DNA of 64,000 nucleotides from Rhodanobacter sp. B05 (GTDB taxonomy: Bacteria; Pseudomonadota; Gammaproteobacteria; Xanthomonadales; Rhodanobacteraceae), in NCBI RefSeq assembly GCF_002001085.1, contig NZ_MUNU01000015.1, forward strand, positions 1 to 64,000, given 5' to 3'. Every line of letters begins with the position of its first letter. The first letter of the stretch is position 1. A program made the translations under genes and the position numbers. Under the pieces are notes generated by a model. The model saw nothing but the letters and a program-made list of their open reading frames with translations, was not told where the DNA came from and searched no databases. Of the stretch, positions 17,460 to 27,626 are shown one piece after another.

Positions 17460-19874
17460 TCAGAACTGGCTGCCGAAGGTGAACTGGATCCGTTCCTCGT
17501 AGTGGCTGTCCGACGGCTGCGAGCGGAACGGCACCGCCAGGCTGATGATCAGCGGGCCGATCGGTGCCTGCCAGTGCAACGAGACACCGGCCGAGGCGCG
17601 CAGGGCGCTGGCGTCGAAGCTCTGGTAGTCCTTGTAGGCGTTGCCGACATCGGTGAACAGGGATACGCGCGCGGTGTTGACGTCCTTCAGGAACGGTAGC
17701 GGCAGGTAGAGTTCGGCGGTGCCGAGCACCTTGAACGCACCGCCGATGGGCTGCGCATAATTGCCCAATGTGCACAGGCCATTGGCTGCCGGTGTGCTGC
17801 CGTCGACGCAGACCCGCGGGCCCAGCGTGTTGTCCTGGAAGCCGCGTACGTCGCGCACGCCGCCGGAGTAGAAGTTGGCGAAGAACGGGAAATCCTGGCG
17901 CATGTCGGCCGGCGCGGGCAGGCCGGCAGCCGCATACGTGGCCTTCAGCGCGTCGAATGCCTGGTCGTTGATGCCATTGCCGCCGTAAGTCTTGCCGTAG
18001 CCGACCTGGCCATCGAGGTACAGCACGAAGCCCTTGCCGACAGGCCAGTAGTGGTTCGCCTCGGCGGTCAGCTTCCAGTACTGCACGGTCGAACCGGGCA
18101 GGGTGACGTCGGCTTGCGCCGAGATCAGGCCACCGCGGGTCGGTGCCCAGTAGCCGTTGCGGGTGTCGTGGTTCCAGCCCAGGGTGCCGGTCCACGAATG
18201 GATGGTCTGGTGGCCGATTTCGTTCTGATAATCGATGAGCACCTGCGGGCTGAAGCCCGGAATCAGGTTCACCTTGTTGCTGCTGATGCCGAGGCCGACA
18301 CGCACCCCGTCGGTTTCCGTGATCGGAATGCCGAGATAGCTCGAGAACGACTTCGCGCTGGTGCTGTAGTTGGCGAAATCGGTGTTGCCGTAATCGGTTT
18401 TCGAATAGCCGGCCGTGTAACCGATGCCGATGCCGTTGTCGGTCAGGTACGGGTTGTAGTAGTTGACCCCGAAGCTGGTCTGGTAGGTGCTGCGCGAGCC
18501 GCTCACCGAGAAACTGTCGCCGCTGCCGAACAGGTTGTTCTGGCTCAGCGACGCGTTCAGGATGATGCCCGCATATTGCGAATAGCCGACGCCGAACTGC
18601 ACGCTGCCGGAAGACTGCTCCTCGACCTTGACGGTGACATCCACCTTGTCCTGGGTGCCGGGCACCAGCTTCTTGTCGACATCGACCTTCTTGAAGTAGC
18701 CCAGTCGCTGCAGGCGGATCTTGGAGCGATCGATCGCGGCCTGCGAGTACATCGAACCTTCCAGCTGGCGCATTTCACGGCGCAACACGTTGTCTTCGGT
18801 CTTGGTGTTGCCCTGGAAGATCACCCGGCGCACGTACACGCGCTTGCCGGGCTCGACGTACATGGTCAGGTCGACCGTGTGCTTGTCCTTGTCCAGTTTC
18901 GGGATCGGGGTGACCTTGGCGTAGGCATAGCCGATATTGGAGAGCACCGCCTTGATCGTCTTGCTGCTGTCTTCGATGGCCGCACGGTTGAAGGTGTCGC
19001 CATCCTTGACGAACACCAGCTTGCGCATGGCCGCCTCGGGCAGGATCAGGTCGCCGAGCAGATGCACGCCGCTGACCTTGTAGACGTCGCCCTCCTTGAC
19101 GCTGGCGTCGACGTACATGTTGCGCTTGTCCGGCGAGATCGTGACCTGGGTGGAATCGACGCCGAAATCCGCGTAACCGCGGTTCATGTAATACGACTGC
19201 AGTTTTTCCAGGTCGCCGGAGAGCTTCTCGCGGGAATACTGGTCGTTCTTGGAGTACCAGGACATCAGGTTCGGCGTACCCGACTCGAAGTCGCCGCGGA
19301 TCGCCTTGTCGGTGAAGGCATGATTGCCGAGGATGTTGATTTCCTGAATCTTCGCCGCCTTGCCTTCGCGGATCTCGATGTCGACCGCGACGCGGTTGCG
19401 ATCGAGTCGGGTCACGTGCGGATCAACCGATACGTTGTACTTGCCGCGGTTGTAGTACTGCCGGATCAACTCCTGCTGCACGTTGTCGATGGCCAGCCGG
19501 TCGAAAGTCTCGCCTTCGGCGATGCCGGTGCTCTTCAGCCCTTTCTTGAGGTCGTCGGTCTTGATGTCGTGGTTGCCGCGGATCGTCAGCTTGGCGATCG
19601 ACGGCCGTTCCACCACCTTGATCACCAGGATGCTGCCGTCGCGATCAAGTTCGACGTCGCTGAAGAATTTCGTCTGGTACAACGCCCGGATCGCCCGCTG
19701 GGCCTCGTCGTTGGTGAGCCGATCCCCCTTGTTCACCGGCAGGTAGTTGAATACCGTGCCAGCCGAGATGCGGCTGAGTCCGTCGATGCGGATGTCCGAG
19801 ACCACGAAGGGCTCGAACGCAAACGCACTGGCGGAGAGGGAGGCAAGCAGGATCAGCGCGGCGATACGCTTCAT
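17460..19874 (-). CDS. bamA: outer-membrane protein assembly factor BamA
   Basis: This 804-residue protein is the core of the BAM complex that folds beta-barrel proteins into the outer membrane. It has a signal peptide (MKRIAALILLASLSASAFA, 19 residues), five POTRA domains over about 20-420 (the first beginning FVVSDIRIDGLSRISAG), and a 16-stranded barrel to the end. The conserved VRGF motif of loop 6 is at about 676 (GVRDVRGFQ), and the last residue is Phe, the usual outer-membrane barrel ending. It follows rseP by 186 bases. skp, which often lies between bamA and lpxD, is missing. Confidence 0.98.
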   Translation of the reverse strand: MKRIAALILLASLSASAFAFEPFVVSDIRIDGLSRISAGTVFNYLPVNKGDRLTNDEAQRAIRALYQTKFFSDVELDRDGSILVIKVVERPSIAKLTIRGNHDIKTDDLKKGLKSTGIAEGETFDRLAIDNVQQELIRQYYNRGKYNVSVDPHVTRLDRNRVAVDIEIREGKAAKIQEINILGNHAFTDKAIRGDFESGTPNLMSWYSKNDQYSREKLSGDLEKLQSYYMNRGYADFGVDSTQVTISPDKRNMYVDASVKEGDVYKVSGVHLLGDLILPEAAMRKLVFVKDGDTFNRAAIEDSSKTIKAVLSNIGYAYAKVTPIPKLDKDKHTVDLTMYVEPGKRVYVRRVIFQGNTKTEDNVLRREMRQLEGSMYSQAAIDRSKIRLQRLGYFKKVDVDKKLVPGTQDKVDVTVKVEEQSSGSVQFGVGYSQYAGIILNASLSQNNLFGSGDSFSVSGSRSTYQTSFGVNYYNPYLTDNGIGIGYTAGYSKTDYGNTDFANYSTSAKSFSSYLGIPITETDGVRVGLGISSNKVNLIPGFSPQVLIDYQNEIGHQTIHSWTGTLGWNHDTRNGYWAPTRGGLISAQADVTLPGSTVQYWKLTAEANHYWPVGKGFVLYLDGQVGYGKTYGGNGINDQAFDALKATYAAAGLPAPADMRQDFPFFANFYSGGVRDVRGFQDNTLGPRVCVDGSTPAANGLCTLGNYAQPIGGAFKVLGTAELYLPLPFLKDVNTARVSLFTDVGNAYKDYQSFDASALRASAGVSLHWQAPIGPLIISLAVPFRSQPSDSHYEERIQFTFGSQF

Positions 19875-20060
19875 CGTCGGTTCCGTTGGGTTATTTCGAT
19901 GGAACGGCCAGCGCGGCCGCTCCGATCAATACGTGCGGCAGGAACCAGCCCTGCCGCGAGTGAGAGGTCGTATTCCACGGGAATACGAGACTGCCCGCCC
20001 CGGCGCATTTTGGCGCGGCCGGCGCGGGCTGGCGGATAGCCGGGTCGATGGCGGACTGGA

Positions 20061-21410
20061 TCACGACAACAGGGTACGGTGGATGTCGTTGTAAAGCGTC
20101 CACCCGACCAGGCTGAACAGCAAAACCAGCCCGATGTACTGGCCAACGACCATCACCTGCTCGCTGACCGGGCTGCCCTTGACCAGTTCGATCAGATAAT
20201 ACAGCAGGTGTCCGCCATCCAGAACCGGGATCGGCAGCAGGTTCAGGATCGCCAGGCTGAGCGAGACCATCGCCAGGAACTGCAGAAACCAAGCCAGGCC
20301 CATTTGCGCGGAGGCATTGGCGTACTGGGCGATCCCGATCACGCTGGAGATGTTCTTGGTCGATGCGTGGCCATCGAGCATGCTGCCGATCATGCCGAAG
20401 GTCTGCCGCGTATTGCGCCAGGTGGTGGCGAGCGCGGCCGAAAACGCCCTGACCGGGCCGTACTGGACGGTCGCGGGTTCCGGCCTCGGCGAGGCAATCC
20501 CCAGCATCCACTTCGCGGGTTCTCCGCCAAGCGATTCCCACCTGGCGGTGACGTCGAGGGCAAGCGGCTGACCGTGTCGGTTCAGCGCGATGGTCAGGTG
20601 CGGCGATTTGGCGGCATCGGCCTGCACCAGTTTGTTGAGGCCGTCGAAATCCGCCACCGGCTGACCGTTCACGCTGACGATCCGGTCGCCACCCTGGATG
20701 CCGGCCAGCGCGGCGGGCTGGCCGGGCTTCACCCTGTCGGCGATCGCCGGCGGCGGTGCCAGGCTGAGCCCGAGCCGGTCGAAATACTGATCGATCGGTT
20801 TGCCCGCGGGCAGCTGATTCAGTGGCAGCGTCAGCTGGCGGATCTGGCCACCGGGCTGGCGTACGGTCAGCGGCATCGGCGACAAGGTCAGCAGGGCGTT
20901 GCCCATGGCGTCGAGCGAATCGCTCCAGGTGGAGACGTTCTGGCCGTTCACGCTGAGGATGCGATCGCCTGGCTGGACACCGGCTTCGGCGGCGATGCTG
21001 TGCGGCGTGGCGGTCACGATCGGTGCGAAGTCACTGCGCCCCAGCATGAACATCAGCCACAGCGCCGCGATCGTGAAGATCACATTGAAGCCCGGGCCGG
21101 CGGCCACGATGGCGATGCGTTTCCAGACCGACTTGCCGGTGAACTCCTGGTCGCGCAGCGCCGGGTCGACTTCGCCCTCGCGTGCGTCGAGCATCTTCAC
21201 GTAGCCGCCCAGCGGAATCGCGGCGATGCAGTATTCCGTGCCGTCGCGGCCGATGCGCTTCCAGATCGCGCTGCCGAAGCCGATCGAGAAGCGCAGCACC
21301 TTGACCCCACAGCGGCGCGCGACCCAGTAGTGGCCAAATTCATGGAAGGTCACCAGCACGCCGAGCGTGACCAGCAGCCAGAACACCGAGCCGAAAAAGG
21401 AAGTCATCAA
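20061..21410 (-). CDS. rseP: site-2 protease RseP
   Basis: This 449-residue inner-membrane zinc protease performs the second cleavage of the anti-sigma factor RseA to release sigma E when outer-membrane assembly fails. The HEFGH motif is at 23-27 in the first membrane helix, two PDZ domains span about 110-300 (EAGVQPGDRILSVNG and ALAGIQGGDRIVSVNG), and the third zinc ligand is the Asp of LLPIPVLDGGHLLYY near 396. Length equals the E. coli protein. It lies between dxr and bamA as in most gammaproteobacteria. A second Met at residue 2 is an equally good start. Confidence 0.97.
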   Translation of the reverse strand: MMTSFFGSVFWLLVTLGVLVTFHEFGHYWVARRCGVKVLRFSIGFGSAIWKRIGRDGTEYCIAAIPLGGYVKMLDAREGEVDPALRDQEFTGKSVWKRIAIVAAGPGFNVIFTIAALWLMFMLGRSDFAPIVTATPHSIAAEAGVQPGDRILSVNGQNVSTWSDSLDAMGNALLTLSPMPLTVRQPGGQIRQLTLPLNQLPAGKPIDQYFDRLGLSLAPPPAIADRVKPGQPAALAGIQGGDRIVSVNGQPVADFDGLNKLVQADAAKSPHLTIALNRHGQPLALDVTARWESLGGEPAKWMLGIASPRPEPATVQYGPVRAFSAALATTWRNTRQTFGMIGSMLDGHASTKNISSVIGIAQYANASAQMGLAWFLQFLAMVSLSLAILNLLPIPVLDGGHLLYYLIELVKGSPVSEQVMVVGQYIGLVLLFSLVGWTLYNDIHRTLLS

Positions 21411-21443
21411 GTACCGGGGTGGAAAGTCATCTGGACAAGAATA

Positions 21444-22619
21444 TCAGCAAGCATCGCGCAACACGCGCCGGGCGACCCCGCGGGCCTCCTGGTCACGGGC
21501 CAGCAGGGTCGGGATATCGACCACGACCTGAGGCGGCAGTTCCGCAAGCACGGCCTCGACCACGTCGGCAATCGACAGGAACGGCAGCACGCCGGCGAGG
21601 AAGGCCTCCACGGCGACTTCGTTGGCGGCATTCAGCACGGCCGGGGCATCCCCTCCGGCTCGCAGTGCCTGGTAGGCCAGCGCCAGGCAGCGGAAGGTGG
21701 CCAGATCCGGTGGTTCGAACTGCAGCGGGGCGCAGGCGGTCAGGTCCAGCGACGGCACGCCGGATTCGATCCGTTGCGGCCACGCCAGCGCGTGGGCAAT
21801 CGCCGTGCGCATGTCCGGGTTGCCCAGCTGCGCCAGTACGGAGCCGTCGGCATATTCGACCATCGAGTGGATCAGGCTCTGCGCGTGCACCACCACCTCG
21901 ATGGCTTCGGCCGGCGCGCCGAACAGGTGGTGCGCCTCGATGACTTCGAGCCCCTTGTTCATCAGCGTGGCCGAATCGACCGAGATCTTGCGCCCCATCA
22001 CCCAGTTCGGGTGCTTGCACGCCTGCTCCGGCGTGATCTCGGCCAGCTCGGCACGCGAGCGACCACGGAACGGGCCGCCCGAGGCGGTGAGGATCAGCCG
22101 GCGCACGCCGCTCCTGTCCAAGTCGGGACGGCCGCCCGGCAGGCACTGGAAGATGGCGTTGTGCTCGGAGTCCACCGGGATCAGCGTGCCACCGCCAGCG
22201 GCGACGGCCTGCAGCAGCAGCGAGCCGGCCATCACGATGGATTCCTTGTTTGCCAGCAGCAGGCGTTTGCCGCTGCGCGCCGCGGCCAGGGTGGATTCCA
22301 GCCCGGCGGCGCCGACGATGGCGGCGACCACGGTGTCGCAAAGGTTGCCGGCGGCGGCCGCGGTGAGTGCGGCCGGGCCGCTGGCGACCTCGCAGCGCAC
22401 CCCGGCGGCAGCCAGCCGGCGTGCGAGCTCCGCCTCCAGCGCTGGATCGGCGATCACCGCCAGCTCCGGGCGATGCTGCACGCACAGCGCCACCAATGCC
22501 TCGACCTGGCGGTGCGCGGTCAGCACCGTGGCGCGGAAACGCTGCGGGTGACGCGCGATCACGTCGAGCGTATTGCCACCGATCGAACCGGTGGCGCCGA
22601 GGACGGCGACCGTATGCAT
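21444..22619 (-). CDS. dxr: 1-deoxy-D-xylulose-5-phosphate reductoisomerase
   Basis: This 391-residue NADPH-dependent enzyme makes 2-C-methyl-D-erythritol 4-phosphate in the non-mevalonate isoprenoid route. The nucleotide-binding [13 protein letters not shown] is at 8-20; the metal- and substrate-binding [21 protein letters not shown] and [19 protein letters not shown] follow. It is the fosmidomycin target family. It follows cdsA by two bases and precedes rseP by 33 bases, within the long frr-to-rseP unit. It feeds the UppS and IspA steps encoded in the same window. Confidence 0.98.
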   Translation of the reverse strand: MHTVAVLGATGSIGGNTLDVIARHPQRFRATVLTAHRQVEALVALCVQHRPELAVIADPALEAELARRLAAAGVRCEVASGPAALTAAAAGNLCDTVVAAIVGAAGLESTLAAARSGKRLLLANKESIVMAGSLLLQAVAAGGGTLIPVDSEHNAIFQCLPGGRPDLDRSGVRRLILTASGGPFRGRSRAELAEITPEQACKHPNWVMGRKISVDSATLMNKGLEVIEAHHLFGAPAEAIEVVVHAQSLIHSMVEYADGSVLAQLGNPDMRTAIAHALAWPQRIESGVPSLDLTACAPLQFEPPDLATFRCLALAYQALRAGGDAPAVLNAANEVAVEAFLAGVLPFLSIADVVEAVLAELPPQVVVDIPTLLARDQEARGVARRVLRDAC

Positions 22620-22621
22620 CG

Positions 22622-23440
22622 TCAGATGCCCAGCAACAGCAGGCCGGCGGCGAAGATCGGCAGCGCGGCGAACACGCTGTCGAGTCGATCCATCAGGCCG
22701 CCGTGGCCGGGAAAGATGCTGCCCGAATCCTTCACCTGGGCATGCCGTTTCATCAGGCTCTCAAGCAGGTCGCCAACGATGGACACCGCCACCGTGATCG
22801 CTGCCAGCAAGGCCAGGCCGAGCATCGCGGTGCCGCGTACGCCGAGCAGCCAACCGCCCGTTTCGGCGACCAGCACGCCGGCCACCATCGCGCCGTAGGC
22901 GCCGGCCCAGGTCTTGCCCGGGCTGACTTGCGGTGCCAGTTTGCGCTTGCCGAACGCGCGACCACTGGCATACGCGCCGATGTCCGATGCCCACACGATC
23001 ACCAGTGCCAGCAAGGTCCACCAGTGGCCGTGCGGAATGCGGGCATGGATGCTGGTCAGTGCGACCCAGGCCGGGAAGATCACGAACGCGCCGGCGATCA
23101 GTTTCAATGCAACATTCTCGCGCGTCGGGGCGGCGGCGAACGCGAAATGGCGCAGCCACAGGCAGGCCACCAGCCACCAGGCCACGCCGGCCGCCAGCAG
23201 CCACGGCGTCCACGCGCTGCCCTGGGCAAGCCAGAGCAGGACAAACCCGCCTGCGGCCGCGGCCAGCAGCGCGATGCGCCCGACAGGATTTTTCAGGCCA
23301 CCCAGCCGGGCCCACTCCCACCACGCGGCCAGGAACGCCAGGGCGACGATGGCGCCAAAGAGGCCGGTGTCCGGCAGCAGGATGATCAGGATCGCCAGCG
23401 GCGCGAGCACCAGGGCGGTGAGAATGCGCTGAAGCAGCAT
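22622..23440 (-). CDS. cdsA: phosphatidate cytidylyltransferase
   Basis: This 272-residue polytopic membrane enzyme makes CDP-diacylglycerol from CTP and phosphatidate, the precursor of all bacterial phospholipids. There are about seven to eight hydrophobic segments. The C-terminal signature [20 protein letters not shown] and [15 protein letters not shown] holds the catalytic Asp and metal-binding residues. It is nine bases downstream of uppS and two bases before dxr, with no terminator, so it is transcribed with them. Confidence 0.97.
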   Translation of the reverse strand: MLLQRILTALVLAPLAILIILLPDTGLFGAIVALAFLAAWWEWARLGGLKNPVGRIALLAAAAGGFVLLWLAQGSAWTPWLLAAGVAWWLVACLWLRHFAFAAAPTRENVALKLIAGAFVIFPAWVALTSIHARIPHGHWWTLLALVIVWASDIGAYASGRAFGKRKLAPQVSPGKTWAGAYGAMVAGVLVAETGGWLLGVRGTAMLGLALLAAITVAVSIVGDLLESLMKRHAQVKDSGSIFPGHGGLMDRLDSVFAALPIFAAGLLLLGI

Positions 23441-23449
23441 GGGAATCCT

Positions 23450-24190
23450 CTAGGGAACAGGGACGATCTGCTCACTGGTGCGGCCAAAGCGGCGCTCCCG
23501 GCGGGCATAGTCTTCGATGGCTTCGCGCAGGCAAGCCTGGTCGAAGTCGGGCCACAAGGTGTCGGTAAAGTACAGTTCGGCGTAAGCGACCTGCCACAGC
23601 AGGAAGTTGCTGATGCGGCGTTCGCCACCAGTACGGATGAACAGGTCCGGCGGCGGCAGCTCGGCCAGGCTCAGCCACTGACCCAGCCGCGCTTCGTCGA
23701 TTTCGTCCACACGCAGCTCGCCGCGAGCCACGGCGGCGGCGGCCTGGCGGCTGGCCTGCACGATGTCCCAGCGGCCGCCATAGCTCACTGCCACGTTCAT
23801 GTGCAACGCGTCGTTGCCGACGGTCTGCGCCATCGCCGAGTGCATGCGCTGGAGCAAAGCCTCGTCGAAGGCGGCCAGGTCGCCGATGAAGCGCAGGCGC
23901 ACGCCATGGCCGTGCAGTTCGTCCACCTCCTTGTCCAGCGCGCGCAGGAACAATCCCATCAGCGCACCGACCTCGTCCTTCGGCCGTTGCCAGTTTTCGC
24001 TGGAGAAGGCAAACAGGGTCAGTACCTGCACGCCCTCGCGCAGGCAGGCCTCGACCACCTCTCGCACCGCCTTGCGGCCGGCATTGTGGCCGAAACTGCG
24101 CGGGCGATGGCGGGCCCTGGCCCAGCGCCCGTTACCGTCCATCACGATCGCGATGTGCCGGGGAACCCGGGCAGCTTCGACGCCTGGCAT
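23450..24190 (-). CDS. uppS: undecaprenyl diphosphate synthase (di-trans,poly-cis)
   Basis: This 246-residue cis-prenyltransferase adds eight isopentenyl units to farnesyl diphosphate to make the C55 lipid carrier for peptidoglycan and O-antigen. The catalytic motif IAIVMDGNGRWA starts at 13 with Asp18; SFGHNAGRKAVREVVEACLR and LTLFAFSSENWQRP follow, and PPPDLFIRTGGERRISNFLL binds the pyrophosphate. The order frr-uppS-cdsA-dxr-rseP differs from E. coli, where dxr comes first. It lies 17 bases after frr. Confidence 0.97.
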   Translation of the reverse strand: MPGVEAARVPRHIAIVMDGNGRWARARHRPRSFGHNAGRKAVREVVEACLREGVQVLTLFAFSSENWQRPKDEVGALMGLFLRALDKEVDELHGHGVRLRFIGDLAAFDEALLQRMHSAMAQTVGNDALHMNVAVSYGGRWDIVQASRQAAAAVARGELRVDEIDEARLGQWLSLAELPPPDLFIRTGGERRISNFLLWQVAYAELYFTDTLWPDFDQACLREAIEDYARRERRFGRTSEQIVPVP

Positions 24191-24207
24191 GGGCGGCGCG
24201 ATGGCGC

Positions 24208-24765
24208 TCAGAGCGCCATCAACTCCTCTTCCTTGGCCTTGACGACCGCATCGACATCCTTGACCGCGCGATCGGTCAGCTTCTGGATCTCGTCGTCGAA
24301 GCGGCGGTCGTCGTCCTCGGTGATCAGCTTTTCCTTGAGCAGGTCCTTCATCTGCTGCAGAGCGTCGCGGCGCACGTTGCGGATCGCGATCTTGGCGTTC
24401 TCACCCTCGTGGCCGACGTGCTTGGCCAGTTCCTTGCGCCGCTCTTCGGTGAGCGCCGGCATGTTGAGGCGGATCACGGTGCCGGCGGTGGTCGGCGTGA
24501 TGCCGATGTCGGAGGCCATCAGGGCCTTCTCGATCGGTGCCACCATGGTCTTTTCCCATGGCGTGATGATGATCGTGCGCGAGTCGGCCAGCGACACCGA
24601 CGCGACCTGCGACAGCGGCATGTCGGAGCCGTAGTAGGGCACCTTGATGTGGTCCACCAGGGTCGTGCTGGCGCGACCGGTGCGGATGCGCGTGAGGTCG
24701 TGCCTGAGCGATTCGATGCTCTTGCCCATGCGGGTCTGGGCATCGGTCTTGACGTCGTTGAGCAT
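24208..24765 (-). CDS. frr: ribosome recycling factor
   Basis: This 185-residue protein with EF-G splits post-termination ribosomes. It is two-domain, tRNA-shaped, with the usual start MLNDVKTDAQTRMGKSIE, LTRIRTGRASTTLVDHIKV, and the end LTDRAVKDVDAVVKAKEEEL. Length matches the family (185). It is 77 bases after pyrH and 17 before uppS. No terminator interrupts the run. Confidence 0.98.
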   Translation of the reverse strand: MLNDVKTDAQTRMGKSIESLRHDLTRIRTGRASTTLVDHIKVPYYGSDMPLSQVASVSLADSRTIIITPWEKTMVAPIEKALMASDIGITPTTAGTVIRLNMPALTEERRKELAKHVGHEGENAKIAIRNVRRDALQQMKDLLKEKLITEDDDRRFDDEIQKLTDRAVKDVDAVVKAKEEELMAL

Positions 24766-24842
24766 GTGTCGTTTCCCGATGGATCTGGCAACGTTCGATT
24801 ATAGCAGTGACGGCTGCAGCGCCGGCTGATCCCGCGTCCGGC

Positions 24843-25559
24843 TCAGCTGACCAGGGTGCCGATCGACTCGCCACGCATGATCCGCATCAGGTTGCCCGCC
24901 ACCGTCATGTCGTAGATGCGCAGCGGCATGCCGTGATCGCGGCACAGCGCAATGGCGGCGGTATCCATCACCTGCAGGTTGCGCTGGATCACGTCGTCGT
25001 AGGTGAGCTGCTGGTAACGGGTGGCATCGGCATGGCGCGCCGGGTCGGCGGTGTACACGCCATCGACCTTGGTGGCCTTCAACACCAGGTTGGCGCCGAT
25101 CTCCACCGCACGCAGGGCCGCGGCCGAGTCGGTGGTGAAGAACGGGTTGCCGGTACCGGCTGCGAACAGCACGATGCGGCCCTTCTCGATGTGCCGGATC
25201 GCGCGCCGCCGGATGTAGTCCTCGGCCACGTCGTGGATCTGGATCGCGCTCATCACGCGCGCGTAGCCACCACTCTTCTCGATCGCGTCGGCCATCGCCA
25301 GCGCATTCATCACGGTGGCCAGCATGCCCATGTGGTCGCCGGTGACCCGATCCATGCCGGCGGCGGCCAGACCGGCGCCACGGAAGATGTTGCCGCCGCC
25401 GATCACGATGCCGATCTGCACGCCGGTGCGCTGTACCTCGATGATCTCGTGGGCCAGTCGACCGATCACCTTCGGATCGATGCCGTAATCGGCATCTCCC
25501 ATCAGCGCCTCACCGGAGAGCTTGAGCAGGATGCGGCGGTACTTCGGCTGGTCGCTCAT
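24843..25559 (-). CDS. pyrH: UMP kinase
   Basis: This 238-residue hexameric kinase phosphorylates UMP to UDP in pyrimidine synthesis and is inhibited by UTP and activated by GTP in the family. The start [19 protein letters not shown] and motifs [27 protein letters not shown] are typical. An upstream continuation of the frame (Leu/Thr/Ser/Arg rich) is not conserved and overlaps the tsf terminator, so it is rejected. tsf and pyrH are separated by that terminator at 25686-25711. Confidence 0.97.
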   Translation of the reverse strand: MSDQPKYRRILLKLSGEALMGDADYGIDPKVIGRLAHEIIEVQRTGVQIGIVIGGGNIFRGAGLAAAGMDRVTGDHMGMLATVMNALAMADAIEKSGGYARVMSAIQIHDVAEDYIRRRAIRHIEKGRIVLFAAGTGNPFFTTDSAAALRAVEIGANLVLKATKVDGVYTADPARHADATRYQQLTYDDVIQRNLQVMDTAAIALCRDHGMPLRIYDMTVAGNLMRIMRGESIGTLVS

Positions 25560-25677
25560 GGGATCTCCGGATTGTGTGTGGCAAACCGGCGCATTGTAGC
25601 GGAGAGCGGGGGTGGGAACGAGGAGCGAGTGGAGAGGAGTGAGGAGCGAGGGTGTGCGCCGCCGGGTTTCCGCATGG

Positions 25678-25711
25678 GAAACGAAGAAGGCCACGGTATT
25701 CCGTGACCTTC
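25678..25711 (-). terminator. intrinsic terminator after tsf
   Basis: On the minus strand GAAGGTCACGG and CCGTGGCCTTC pair (one G-U) around an AATA loop, followed by TTCGTTT. It starts about 70 bases after the tsf stop and stands before pyrH, so the rpsB-tsf and pyrH-frr units are probably separable. Confidence 0.65.
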
Positions 25712-25783
25712 GATTCGAAGCGTTGCTCTTTCTGACTGAACAGTCCGGCCACCGATGACCGGTCTGCCGGTCAGGGATGACTT

Positions 25784-26665
25784 TTACCTCAGGCCGGCCT
25801 GCTTCATCACTTCGGCGGCGAAATCCTCTTCCACCTTCTCGATGCCTTCGCCGACGGCCAGGCGCACCACCGAAACCACATCGGCGCCTTCCTTCTTAAG
25901 CGCGTCAGCCACGGTCATGTTGGTGTCCAGCACGTAGGCCTGGCCGAGCAGGGTCACTTCGGACACGATCTTGTGGATCTTGCCGCTGATGATTTTCTCG
26001 AGGATCTCGGCCGGCTTGGCCTTGTCCTTTTCGGTCATCAGGCTCAGCGCGATTTCCTTTTCCTTGGCGACGAACTCGGCCGGCACGTCTTCGGCGCGGA
26101 TATGCGCCGGGTTCATGGCGGCGACGTGCATCGCGATGCCCTTGGCCAGCTCCTCGGAACCGCCCTTGAGCGCCACCAGCACGCCGATGCGGCCGCCGTG
26201 GATGTAGCTGCCGATCACGCTCTCGCTCTCGACGCGGGCCATGCGGCGCACGTCGATCTTCTCGCCGATGGTGGCGATCAGGGCCTTGGCGGCGTCCTCG
26301 ACGCTACCGCCGCCCGGGTAGGCGGCAGCCTTCAGGGCGTCGATATTGGCGGCGCCGGAGTTCAGTGCGACGTCGGCGACGGCGTCGCTGAACTTCAGGA
26401 AGCTGGCGTCCTTGCCGACGAAGTCGGTTTCGCAGTTGATCTCGACCAGCACGGCCTTGCCGCCGGCCTGGGCGGCCACGATGCGGCCTTCGGCAGCGAT
26501 GCGGCTGGCCTTCTTGTCAGCCTTGGCCAGGCCGGACTTGCGCAGCCACTCCATTGCGGCGTCGAGGTCGCCGTTGTTCTCGACCAGCGCTTTCTTGCAT
26601 TCCATCATGCCGGCGCCGGAACGCTCACGCAGTTCCTTCACCATTTGGGCGGAAATATTGCTCAT
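25784..26665 (-). CDS. tsf: translation elongation factor Ts
   Basis: This 293-residue factor is the guanine-nucleotide exchange partner of EF-Tu. The N-terminal UBA-like domain opens [20 protein letters not shown], the EF-Tu contact [15 protein letters not shown] is near 80, and the C-terminal coiled domain ends with [20 protein letters not shown]. It is 100 bases after rpsB; that gap contains a perfect 10-bp hairpin but no T run. It ends at the terminator at 25678-25711. Confidence 0.98.
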   Translation of the reverse strand: MSNISAQMVKELRERSGAGMMECKKALVENNGDLDAAMEWLRKSGLAKADKKASRIAAEGRIVAAQAGGKAVLVEINCETDFVGKDASFLKFSDAVADVALNSGAANIDALKAAAYPGGGSVEDAAKALIATIGEKIDVRRMARVESESVIGSYIHGGRIGVLVALKGGSEELAKGIAMHVAAMNPAHIRAEDVPAEFVAKEKEIALSLMTEKDKAKPAEILEKIISGKIHKIVSEVTLLGQAYVLDTNMTVADALKKEGADVVSVVRLAVGEGIEKVEEDFAAEVMKQAGLR

Positions 26666-26735
26666 CGGTAGTTCTCCAATGCTTGGATGGCGCGACAGCG
26701 AACGAACGCCATCGCGCGTTGATCTCGGCAGGCCT

Positions 26736-26758
26736 GGCGGCGGTCAGCGACCGCCGCC
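26736..26758. other. perfect hairpin between rpsB and tsf
   Basis: GGCGGCGGTC (26736-26745) and GACCGCCGCC (26749-26758) form a 10-bp perfect stem with a 3-base loop seven bases after the rpsB stop on the minus strand. There is no T run on that side, so it is more likely a stabilising or rate-setting structure than a terminator. Confidence 0.55.
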
Positions 26759-26765
26759 GCAGCGC

Positions 26766-27626
26766 TTACTTGGCGGGTGCGCCGTCGTTGCGCGAGCCAC
26801 GGCCGCCATCACGACCGCCGTCACGGCGCGGGCCGGGCTTGCGCGGGGCAGCCTCGCGGCGCGGGCGATCGACCTTGGCCACCGGGTTGCCTTCCTCGTC
26901 CAGTTCGACGAAATCGTTGGCGTCGCCCTGGGCAGCAGCCGGCGCAGCAGCCTTGCCTTCGAGGATCGAGTCGGCGGCGGCGCGGGCATACAGCTGGATC
27001 GCGCGGATCGCGTCGTCATTGCCCGGGATGGCGTAGTCGACCAGTTCCGGGTTGTAGTTGGTGTCGACCACGGCGATCACCGGGATGCCGAGCTTCTTGG
27101 CTTCCTGCACGGCGATGTCTTCGTGGCCGATGTCGATCACGAACAGCGCGTCGGGCAGACGGTTCATGTCCTTGATGCCGCCCAGCGACGCCTGCAGCTT
27201 GTCGCGCTCGCGGCGCCGGGCCAGCACCTCGTGCTTGACCAGCTTCTCGAAGCTGCCATCGGTCTCGGCCGCTTCCAGCTCCTTCAGGCGCGACACGGAC
27301 TGCTTCACGGTGCGGAAGTTGGTCAGCATGCCGCCGAGCCAGCGCGAGGTGACGAACGGCATGCCGGCGCGTGCGGCCTCTTCAGCCAACGGCTCGCGGG
27401 CCGAACGCTTGGTGCCGACGAACAGGATGGTGCCGCGCTTCTGCGCCAGGCCCGACAGGAAATTCATCGCGTCGGTGAACAGCGGCAGGGTCTTTTCGAG
27501 ATTGATGATGTGGATCTTGCCGCGGGCGCCGAAGATGTACGGGGCCATCTTGGGGTTCCAGTAACGGGTCTGGTGACCGAAATGGACGCCGGCTTCCAGC
27601 ATCTGACGCATGGTGACTTGTGCCAT
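26766..27626 (-). CDS. rpsB: small ribosomal subunit protein S2 with long C-terminal tail
   Basis: This 286-residue protein is ribosomal protein S2. Residues 1-230 follow the family ([20 protein letters not shown] at the start, [40 protein letters not shown]). The remaining 55 residues form a tail: first acidic ([10 protein letters not shown]), then basic and glycine-rich ([16 protein letters not shown]), absent from the 241-residue E. coli protein. The start at 27626 is the family start; an upstream open stretch is not conserved. GGAG is nine bases from ATG. The leader is long (about 235 bases). Confidence 0.97.
   Translation of the reverse strand: MAQVTMRQMLEAGVHFGHQTRYWNPKMAPYIFGARGKIHIINLEKTLPLFTDAMNFLSGLAQKRGTILFVGTKRSAREPLAEEAARAGMPFVTSRWLGGMLTNFRTVKQSVSRLKELEAAETDGSFEKLVKHEVLARRRERDKLQASLGGIKDMNRLPDALFVIDIGHEDIAVQEAKKLGIPVIAVVDTNYNPELVDYAIPGNDDAIRAIQLYARAAADSILEGKAAAPAAAQGDANDFVELDEEGNPVAKVDRPRREAAPRKPGPRRDGGRDGGRGSRNDGAPAK

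Noticed and set aside
17460..22898. Long plus-strand frames opposite bamA, rseP and dxr
   Set aside because: They mirror conserved minus-strand genes, and no ribosome-binding site or family match supports them.
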